From: Christensenellaceae bacterium
Lineage (GTDB): Bacteria > Bacillota > Clostridia > Christensenellales > Aristaeellaceae
Length of the DNA: 5,328 nt
Direction: 5' to 3'
NCBI GenBank assembly: GCA_017881705.1
Contig: JADGQP010000009.1
Coordinates: 1 to 5,328, forward strand
Shown here: positions 1 through 4,585 of the stretch, in pieces
How the letters are laid out: each line of letters begins with the position of its first letter
Position numbering within the stretch: the first letter of the stretch is position 1
Position numbers and translations under genes: made by a program
The notes under the pieces: generated by a model
What the model saw: only the letters and a program-made list of their open reading frames with translations
What the model was told of the DNA's origin: nothing
Databases searched by the model: none

Positions 1-33
1 GATAGAAGGCTCTCACGGAACGGAGCGACCATA

Positions 34-46
34 GGCCGCATCGGCC
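34..46 (-). other. Small GC stem in the leader of the leftward transcript
   Basis: GGCCG-CAT-CGGCC forms a perfect five-base-pair stem with a three-base loop. No U-run follows on either strand, so it is not an intrinsic terminator. It would lie in the 5' leader of the leftward transcript, about 30-45 bases from its predicted start. It may be a minor leader structure or chance in GC-rich sequence. Confidence 0.25.
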
Positions 47-55
47 GATCTCATT

Positions 56-68
56 AGTTAGACTAACT
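56..68. promoter_or_regulatory. Palindromic candidate operator, DtxR/IdeR-box-like
   Basis: AGTTAGACTAACT is a perfect 13-base palindrome around a central A. It lies about 10-22 bases downstream of the predicted start of the leftward promoter, where a bound repressor would block transcription. The TTAG...CTAA halves resemble the DtxR/IdeR family box (TTAGGTTAG-S-CTAACCTAA), used for iron- or manganese-dependent repression. The palindrome is observed; the assignment to a metal-dependent regulator is inference from motif similarity. MarR-type repressors also bind short AT-rich palindromes and are an alternative. Confidence 0.45.
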
Positions 69-83
69 TTGACCTTCAAGAAC

Positions 84-111
84 AGTATACTCCGTTCCGG
101 GCGTTTGTCAA
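84..111 (-). promoter_or_regulatory. Divergent sigma-A-type promoter firing off the left edge
   Basis: Read on the minus strand, there is a perfect -35 box TTGACA (111-106), a 16-base spacer and a -10 box TATACT (89-84, five of six matches to consensus). Transcription would start near position 77 and run leftward out of the window, so the gene it serves is not visible. No plus-strand gene covers this region. A palindromic candidate operator (56-68) lies just downstream of the predicted start point, which suggests a repressible promoter. The boxes are seen directly; activity is inferred. Confidence 0.6.
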
Positions 112-172
112 GGGGTTTAGGCCGTTTTTTTACCCAGGAAGCACCGTGGACGGAAGAATTGCGGGGGTACGC

Positions 173-201
173 TTGAAACCCTTGGGCGTTCATGCTATGA
201 T
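173..201 (+). promoter_or_regulatory. Sigma-A-type promoter of the mrnC-thyX-rlmB-rae1-sigH cluster
   Basis: A -35 box TTGAAA (173-178) is followed by a 17-base spacer and a -10 box TATGAT (196-201), with a TG one base upstream of the -10 (extended -10). Transcription should start near 208, leaving a leader of about 28 bases before the mrnC start codon at 236. It is the only strong plus-strand promoter I found in the window. With short gene spacing and no terminator downstream, it probably drives the whole cluster. Confidence 0.7.
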
Positions 202-220
202 AAACAATGGATCAATATCG

Positions 221-228
221 AAAGGCGG
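221..228 (+). promoter_or_regulatory. Ribosome binding site that sets the mrnC start
   Basis: AAAGGCGG matches the ideal AAAGGAGG at seven of eight positions and ends seven bases before the ATG at 236. It lies downstream of the promoter, unlike the weaker AGGA (136-139) before the GTG at 146. This is the main reason for choosing 236 as the start. Confidence 0.65.
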
Positions 229-235
229 CCAGCGT

Positions 236-676
236 ATGCAGGGGTGGGGAATCGCCCGCGAGCCCATGGACGCGAAGGAAGCGGAACTGAAGAACCCGCT
301 GACACTGGCCTTTATCGGCGATACGGTATGGGATCTGCTGGTAAGACGGAAATTGCTGGAAACCTCCGCGAGGGTTAATGCCTTGCACCGCCAGGCAACG
401 GCGATGGTCAACGCCGGTGCGCAGGCTCGCGCGCTGGAGCGGTTGGGACCGCTTTTATCCCCGGCTGAGCAGGCTGTGGTGCGTCGTGGAACGAACGCCC
501 ATTGCGGGCACGCGACGCCGCGCAACCAGGACCCTGTGGACTATCGGCGTGCGACGGGGCTGGAAGCGCTGCTGGGCTGGCTGTATCTGTGCGGCAGACA
601 GGAGCGCATTACGGAGCTGTTTTGCGAAGCGTTTGCGCCCGTAACACCCGACAGCGGAGCGGAGGCAGCGCCATAA
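236..676 (+). CDS. mrnC: Mini-ribonuclease 3 (Mini-III), 23S rRNA end maturation
   Basis: This 146-residue protein matches Mini-III, a compact RNase III homologue with only the catalytic domain and no double-stranded RNA-binding domain. The family cuts the stem formed by the 5' and 3' ends of pre-23S rRNA in Firmicutes and acts as a dimer. The RNase III signature is visible as LAFIGDTVWDLLVRR (residues 24-38, with the expected metal-binding Asp29). The second conserved block, YRRATGLEALLGWLYL (103-118), carries Glu110, the expected second catalytic acid. RRGTNAHCG (83-91) matches the family's RG-NA-SG segment. The reading frame stays open upstream to a GTG at 146, but that extension spans the promoter and does not look like the family; ATG 266 lacks a well-placed ribosome site. 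In Clostridia and Bacillus this gene usually follows cysS, which is not in the window. The gap to thyX is 34 bases. Confidence 0.93.
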   Translation: MQGWGIAREPMDAKEAELKNPLTLAFIGDTVWDLLVRRKLLETSARVNALHRQATAMVNAGAQARALERLGPLLSPAEQAVVRRGTNAHCGHATPRNQDPVDYRRATGLEALLGWLYLCGRQERITELFCEAFAPVTPDSGAEAAP

Positions 677-710
677 AAACCCGAAACCCCATGAAACGAG
701 GAGATTTCCC

Positions 711-1454
711 ATGCCGGAAGTAAGCCAGCGCGCGGTATTGCTGCGCAGCACTCTGGATGGCGAGGCCGTTGTAGCCTTGGCCGCGAAATTGTGTTACGCG
801 GGGGGCGACTTGGATTCGCTGCTTCAAAAAATCGCCTCGGGCGATCAGCGGTCTTTTATCCGCAAGGTACGGGAGATGGGGCATGAAAGCGTGCTGGAGC
901 ACGTTTCCTACACGTTCCTTGTTGAGGGGGTCAGCCGCGCGCTGTTGGCGCAGCTGACGCGTCACCGCATCGCGAGCTTCAGCGTGCAAAGCCAACGCTA
1001 TGTAAGCTATGCCAAAGGTTTCAACTACGTCGTACCGCCTGCGGTGCACGCACTGGGCGCGCAGGCTGAAGCCGAATACGCCGCGCAGATGGCGCAGATG
1101 CAGCACTGGTACGAGGATTGGCAGCAGAGGCTGGGCGCCAACGAGGACGCGCGCTTCGTATTGCCAAACGCTTGTGAAACGCGGCTGCTGGTAACCATGA
1201 ACGCAAGAGAGTTGCGGCATTTCTTCGCGCTGCGCATGTGCGAGCGCGCGCAATGGGAGATCCGAACGCTGGCGGAGAAAATGTTTGAGCTGTGCTACTC
1301 GGAAACTCCTGAACTGTTTGAGGACGCGGGCCCGGAATGCCTGCGCGGAATTTGCCCTGAAGGCGAAAAATCCTGCGGCAAAGCGGCGGAGAAACGCGCG
1401 TTGCGCAAGGCGTTTTTAGCAGATCGTCGGCAAACGGATGAAACAAAACCCTGA
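711..1454 (+). CDS. thyX: Flavin-dependent thymidylate synthase ThyX
   Basis: ThyX makes dTMP from dUMP using methylene-tetrahydrofolate as carbon donor and FAD/NADPH as reductant. It is a cytoplasmic tetramer unrelated to ThyA. The 247-residue product carries the diagnostic RHRx7S motif, RHRIASFSVQS at residues 84-94, followed by QRY. Other family segments are EDARFVLPNACETRL (145-159) and TMNARELRHFFALR (162-175), which help form the flavin and nucleotide sites. The C-terminal part holds three cysteines (Cys210, Cys215, Cys222) in a GPEC-GIC-SCG context; as I recall, clostridial ThyX proteins have a similar tail, and a metal or structural role is possible but unproven. GAGGAG at 698-703, seven bases before the ATG, fixes the start. 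No thyA is visible here. Linkage to mrnC and rlmB is a common clostridial arrangement. Confidence 0.97.
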   Translation: MPEVSQRAVLLRSTLDGEAVVALAAKLCYAGGDLDSLLQKIASGDQRSFIRKVREMGHESVLEHVSYTFLVEGVSRALLAQLTRHRIASFSVQSQRYVSYAKGFNYVVPPAVHALGAQAEAEYAAQMAQMQHWYEDWQQRLGANEDARFVLPNACETRLLVTMNARELRHFFALRMCERAQWEIRTLAEKMFELCYSETPELFEDAGPECLRGICPEGEKSCGKAAEKRALRKAFLADRRQTDETKP

Positions 1455-1514
1455 CCCAACAGAAACAACCGAACGGAGGCCCCCTGAGGCCCCGATTTTA
1501 GAAAGGAAAACCCA

Positions 1515-3146
1515 ATGCCATTTTATAAGAAATTACCGGACAAAAAAACACGTACAGATAAGCGCCAGAGCGCCGAGCAGCGCGGAGGTTTCGACGACGA
1601 AGGCTCCCGCTACGCCGGCGAACGCCCGCAGCGCGCCGGAGGCCGACCAGCCGCACGGCCCGCCAGCCGCCCCGTCGGTGATCGACCGACCGCTCGTCCC
1701 GCCAGCCGTCCCGTTGGTGACCGACCGGCCGCACGGCCCGCCAGCCGCCCCGTCGGTGATCGACCGGCCACTCGTCCCGCCAGCCGCCCCGTTGGCGACC
1801 GACCGACCGCACGCCCCGGCAGACCCGCCTTTTCAGGCGACCGCACGCCGCGTACGGACAGACCCGCCTTTTCAGGCGACCGCGCGCCGCGCGAAGGCAG
1901 ACCCGCCTTTTCAGGCAACCGCGCGCCGCGTACGGACAGACCCGCTTTTTCAGGCGACCGTGCCCCGCGTACGGACAGACCCGCTTTTTCAGGCGACCGT
2001 GCCCCGCGTACGGACAGACCCGCTTTTTCAGGCGACCGTGCCCCGCGTACGGACAGACCCGCCTATTCGGGCGACCACGCGCCCCGTACAGGCAGACCCG
2101 CCTTTTCGGGCGACCGTGCGCCGCGTACAGGCAGACCTGCCTCTTCGGGCGACCGTGCTCCGCAAGGAGATGCCGATTTCCGCTATCCGCGGGCAGGCCA
2201 AAGCGAGCAGCGTCCCTATGAAAGCCGCGGCACGGGCGCTACGCCCAGGCCGTATGATGAACAACGCCGCGAGCGCCGCGCGCAGGTCGTAAGCCCGCGC
2301 CCAGCGGAAAGCCGTCGGGAAGAACCCGACGCGCGCCCTTATGACAATTACCGCTATGAGGCGCCCCAGCGCCCGGCCCGCCCCGTGTACGACGCACCGG
2401 AACCCACCGAAGAGGAAATCGTACCCAATGAGAACCTCCTGAGCGGCCGCAACCCCATCCGCGAGGCGCTGAAAAGCGGCCGGGATATCGAGAAGCTGAT
2501 GGTAGCGCGCGGCGATTTAAGCGGTTCCGCACGGGAAATTATCGCCATGGCGAAGGAACGCCGCGTGCCCGTGCAGGAAGTGGACCGCGCACGGCTGGAT
2601 GCGATTACACAGAACCACCAGGGGATGCTGGCGTTCGCGTCCGCTTACCAATACCACACGGTGGAGGATATGCTGGCGCTGGCTAAGGAACGCAACGAAA
2701 AGCCCTTCCTGGTCATTCTGGACGGTGTTACCGACCCGCACAACCTGGGTGCGATTATCCGTACGGCCGAGTGCGCGGGCGCGCACGGCGTGATCGTACA
2801 GGAACGCCGCGCTGTGGGCCTGACGCCCGCGGCGGTTAAAGCCAGCGCGGGCGCGATTGAGTACATCATGGTCGCGCGCGTGATGAACCTGACGGCTACG
2901 CTGGAAGAACTGAAAAAGCTGAATATCTGGATCTATGCCGCCGATATGGGCGGCGAAGACTACGCGACCATCGATTTTAAAGGCGGCGCGGCATTGGTGA
3001 TTGGCGCGGAGGGCGAAGGCGTAAGCCGGTTAGTGCTGGAAAACAGCGATAAGCGCGTGGCTCTGCCGGTTCGCGGCAAGCTGGACAGCCTCAACGCCTC
3101 CGTCGCGGCGGGCATACTGCTGTACGCGATGCTGCGCTCACGTTAA
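1515..3146 (+). CDS. rlmB: RlmB-type 23S rRNA (guanosine-2'-O-)-methyltransferase with a long repetitive N-terminal extension
   Basis: The C-terminal part, about residues 305-543, is a complete SpoU/TrmH (SPOUT) methyltransferase that transfers a methyl group from S-adenosylmethionine to a ribose 2'-OH. The E. coli homologue methylates G2251 of 23S rRNA. It begins with a substrate-binding segment (LLSGRNPIREALKSG, 308-322). Motif 1 is ILDGVTDPHNLGAIIRTAE (401-419), with the catalytic Asn410/Arg416 region. Motif 2 is LVIGAEGEGVSRLV (494-507), and motif 3 is LPVRGKLDSLNASVAAGILL (517-536), forming the trefoil-knot cofactor site. This core alone equals a full E. coli RlmB (about 243 residues). 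The preceding roughly 300 residues are extra: a basic start (MPFYKKLPDKK), two Arg/Pro-rich tandem arrays (44-219), then an Arg/Tyr/Glu-rich linker. They look disordered and may bind RNA. The start is supported by AAAGGA (1502-1507) seven bases before ATG, and no good start lies nearer the core. rae1 follows after three bases. Confidence 0.93.
   Translation: MPFYKKLPDKKTRTDKRQSAEQRGGFDDEGSRYAGERPQRAGGRPAARPASRPVGDRPTARPASRPVGDRPAARPASRPVGDRPATRPASRPVGDRPTARPGRPAFSGDRTPRTDRPAFSGDRAPREGRPAFSGNRAPRTDRPAFSGDRAPRTDRPAFSGDRAPRTDRPAFSGDRAPRTDRPAYSGDHAPRTGRPAFSGDRAPRTGRPASSGDRAPQGDADFRYPRAGQSEQRPYESRGTGATPRPYDEQRRERRAQVVSPRPAESRREEPDARPYDNYRYEAPQRPARPVYDAPEPTEEEIVPNENLLSGRNPIREALKSGRDIEKLMVARGDLSGSAREIIAMAKERRVPVQEVDRARLDAITQNHQGMLAFASAYQYHTVEDMLALAKERNEKPFLVILDGVTDPHNLGAIIRTAECAGAHGVIVQERRAVGLTPAAVKASAGAIEYIMVARVMNLTATLEELKKLNIWIYAADMGGEDYATIDFKGGAALVIGAEGEGVSRLVLENSDKRVALPVRGKLDSLNASVAAGILLYAMLRSR
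1644..1820 (+). repeat. Tandem array A in rlmB: four 39-bp units plus a partial fifth
   Basis: The units start at 1644, 1683, 1722 and 1761, with a partial copy from 1800. Each encodes a version of RPAARPASRPVGD (13 residues, protein positions 44-95 plus 96-102). Units 1 and 3 differ at a single base, while units 1 and 2 differ at seven. Units 2 and 4 share variants absent from 1 and 3 (for example a CTCGTC block), so the array also reads as a 78-bp higher-order repeat duplicated once. The repeats are in frame and part of the coding sequence. Confidence 0.9.
1821..2171 (+). repeat. Tandem array B in rlmB: nine 39-bp units
   Basis: Nine contiguous in-frame units encode variants of RPAFSGDRAPRTD (13 residues, protein positions 103-219). 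Units 4, 5 and 6 (1938-1976, 1977-2015, 2016-2054) are identical over all 39 bases, indicating very recent duplication or gene conversion. The outer units are diverged: unit 2 ends REG, unit 3 has N for D, unit 7 has Y and H substitutions, and unit 9 is degenerate. The period equals that of array A although the unit sequence differs. Confidence 0.93.
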
Positions 3147-3149
3147 GCT

Positions 3150-3659
3150 GTGAAACCGATTTTGTTCGTGGACGGCTACAACGTCATCGGCGCGTGGCCG
3201 GAAGCTCAAGTGGCGCAGGAACCGTTGGAGGATGCGCGTGACCGCCTGACGCACCTGCTGGAAGACTACGCGGGCTATACCGGCCAGGAAGTGGTGCTGG
3301 TATTCGACGGGCACCACGGCGAAAGGCCTACGGCAACGGTAGAAGCGCGCGCGGCCATTACGGTGATATACACCGCGCACGGACAAACGGCGGATCAGTA
3401 CATTGAGTATGCGTGCGGGCGGCTGCCCGTATACCGCGAGGTGCGCGTAGCCACCAGCGACCACCTGGAACAGACCATGATCCTCGGCCGCGGCGCCACG
3501 CGGCTGTCTTCCCGCGAACTGCTAAACGAGTTATCGCAAACGCGCAACGCTGGCCGCCAGCGGCACCTGGACAATCCCGCCGCCGCGCGCACAACGTTAC
3601 AAAGCGCGCTTAGCGATGAACAGCGCAAAAGGCTGGAAATACTGCGACGCCAGAAATAA
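3150..3659 (+). CDS. rae1: NYN/PIN-like endonuclease Rae1 (YacP family)
   Basis: The 169-residue protein matches YacP/Rae1 of Bacillus subtilis along its length. Rae1 is a ribosome-associated endoribonuclease that cuts certain mRNAs at the ribosomal A site. The NYN fold shows as ILFVDGYNVIGAWPE (residues 4-18, acidic Asp8), VVLVFDGHHGERP (48-60, Asp53), the TADQYIEYA helix (80-88, Asp82) and VATSDHLEQTMILGRGA (100-116, Asp104), ending in SSRELLNEL (120-128). These acidic residues should bind the catalytic metal. The start is a GTG three bases after the rlmB stop with no clear Shine-Dalgarno sequence, so translation is probably coupled to rlmB. The C-terminal 40 residues are basic and helical, suited to ribosome contact. 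Family assignment is secure; ribosome-dependent cleavage in this organism is inferred from the Bacillus protein. Confidence 0.92.
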   Translation: MKPILFVDGYNVIGAWPEAQVAQEPLEDARDRLTHLLEDYAGYTGQEVVLVFDGHHGERPTATVEARAAITVIYTAHGQTADQYIEYACGRLPVYREVRVATSDHLEQTMILGRGATRLSSRELLNELSQTRNAGRQRHLDNPAAARTTLQSALSDEQRKRLEILRRQK

Positions 3660-3694
3660 AGGCTATAAACCAAAACAAGGCAGGAAAAACATCC

Positions 3695-4516
3695 ATGACC
3701 ACCCAACCCAAACGGGAACGCAAACCGAAAAGCAACCTTAACGACGATCATGACCCGATTTTAAACGCCGCCGAGGACATGGCGCAGCTTTTGCGCGCCC
3801 GCGACGACGAGGAGGACGAGCGGGTTGCCGAAACGGATGAGGAGGACGCCCAGCCTGTGGACGACCCAACTTGGGAAGAATCCCTGCGGATGCGCTACGG
3901 TGAAAAGACGGACGAGGAAATCGTGTCCGTAGCGCAGGGCGGCGACAGCGTGGCGTTGGAGTACCTGCTGGGCAAATATAAGAACTTCGTTCGTTCCAAA
4001 GCGAGAAGCTATTTCCTTATCGGCGCCGATCACGAGGACATCGTACAGGAGGGAATGATCGGCCTGTTTAAGGCGATCCGCGATTACCAGGCGGAGCGTC
4101 TTTCCAGTTTCCGCGCCTTTGCGGAGCTGTGTATAACCCGCCAGATCATTACCGCCATCAAGACCGCCACCCGCCAGAAGCACGTGCCGCTCAACAGCTA
4201 CGTAAGCCTGAATAAACCGATCTACGACGAGGAAAGCGACCGTACCCTGATGGATGTGATTGTGGAATGCCACGCTCAAAATCCGGAAGAGCTGATCATC
4301 GGCCGCGAAGATATCCTGAGCGTGCGCGACCGGGTGGACGAGGTGCTCAGTTCCCTGGAACAGGAAGTGCTGTCCGCTTATTTAGACGGTAAAAGCTACC
4401 AGGAAATTGCCGACAATCTGGGCCGGCACGTGAAATCCGTAGACAACGCTCTTCAGCGCGTGAAGCGGAAACTGGAAAAGTTTATGGAAGAATCCAAGGC
4501 CCACGACGACGATTGA
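3695..4516 (+). CDS. sigH: RNA polymerase sigma factor SigH (sigma-30) with an acidic N-terminal extension
   Basis: SigH is the sigma-70-family factor that directs transition-phase and early sporulation genes, and competence genes in some species. Residues about 72-265 align closely with B. subtilis SigH. Region 2 includes the near-invariant KARSYFLIGADHEDIVQEG (102-120) and FAELCITRQIITAIKTATRQ (142-161), for core binding and -10 recognition. This is followed by PLNSYVSLNKPI-DEESDRTLMDVI (165-189). Region 4 is a helix-turn-helix with SYQEIADNLGRHVKSVDNALQRVKRKL (234-260) for -35 recognition. The product has 273 residues against about 218 in B. subtilis. The excess is N-terminal: a basic tip (KRERKPK) then residues 37-57 with 13 of 21 acidic. 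AGGA (3682-3685) lies nine bases before this ATG. An internal ATG at 3890 (Met66) would give a standard-size protein but has a poor ribosome site. It is 35 bases after rae1. Confidence 0.95.
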   Translation: MTTQPKRERKPKSNLNDDHDPILNAAEDMAQLLRARDDEEDERVAETDEEDAQPVDDPTWEESLRMRYGEKTDEEIVSVAQGGDSVALEYLLGKYKNFVRSKARSYFLIGADHEDIVQEGMIGLFKAIRDYQAERLSSFRAFAELCITRQIITAIKTATRQKHVPLNSYVSLNKPIYDEESDRTLMDVIVECHAQNPEELIIGREDILSVRDRVDEVLSSLEQEVLSAYLDGKSYQEIADNLGRHVKSVDNALQRVKRKLEKFMEESKAHDDD

Positions 4517-4570
4517 TCGGAGGGCCGCCGTTCGCTTTTATCCTTTCGAAAGAAGATCATCGACCGTGGC

Positions 4571-4579
4571 GGGGAGGTG
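4571..4579 (+). promoter_or_regulatory. Ribosome binding site that sets a TTG start
   Basis: GGGGAGGTG is a strong Shine-Dalgarno sequence; its GGAGG ends eight bases before the TTG at 4586. The only other in-frame candidate, GTG at 4577, lies inside this sequence and could not use it. No in-frame ATG exists between the sigH stop and position 4586, so TTG is the best start for the next gene. Confidence 0.65.
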
Positions 4580-4585
4580 CGTGGC

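Larger units (their letters stand above)
16..99. repeat. 10-bp perfect inverted repeat flanking the left control region
   Basis: CGGAACGGAG at 16-25 is the exact reverse complement of CTCCGTTCCG at 90-99. The right arm lies in the spacer between the -35 and -10 boxes of the leftward promoter. The left arm lies in the predicted leader of that transcript, and the operator-like palindrome is between them. The arms are 64 bases apart. They could be paired protein-binding sites or arise by chance; because the right arm is upstream of the predicted transcript start, the leftward RNA would not contain both arms. Confidence 0.4.

Noticed and set aside
1..37. Possible start of a leftward gene (ATG followed by MVAPFRESLL-like codons on the minus strand)
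   Set aside because: There is no Shine-Dalgarno sequence before it and only about a dozen codons are visible, so leader RNA cannot be told from coding sequence.
119..131. T-run (125-131) as an intrinsic terminator
   Set aside because: No stable GC-rich hairpin directly precedes it on the plus strand, so the T-run alone is not enough.
609..1253. A 214-codon minus-strand open frame opposite mrnC/thyX
   Set aside because: It lies antisense to unmistakable ThyX coding sequence and shows no family motif of its own.
1498..1918. Minus-strand open frames with Arg/Gly-rich repeats across array A
   Set aside because: They are antisense shadows of the GC-rich tandem repeats, with no promoter or ribosome site.
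1644..2171. CRISPR-like array of regular repeats
   Set aside because: Units are contiguous with no unique spacers, are in frame with rlmB and encode 13-residue protein repeats. They are coding tandem repeats.
1438..2292. A 284-codon open frame overlapping the thyX end and the rlmB repeats in another frame
   Set aside because: It is open because the 39-bp units lack stops in this frame and multiply without shifting frame. Its own 13-residue repeats mirror those of RlmB. It has no good ribosome site and no recognisable domain, while the rlmB frame has a clear start and an enzyme core.
3642..3669. Possible promoter before sigH (TATAAA at 3664-3669)
   Set aside because: The -10 is fair, but the best -35 at suitable spacing matches only about half of consensus, and the region is the end of rae1. 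It is too weak to call.
3761..4279. A 172-codon minus-strand open frame opposite sigH
   Set aside because: It is antisense to highly conserved SigH regions and has no recognisable domain.
4543..4552. CTTTCGAAAG palindrome between sigH and the FHA-like gene
   Set aside because: It is a short 10-base palindrome with no loop and no T-run, so it does not fit a terminator, and no promoter is nearby to make it an operator.
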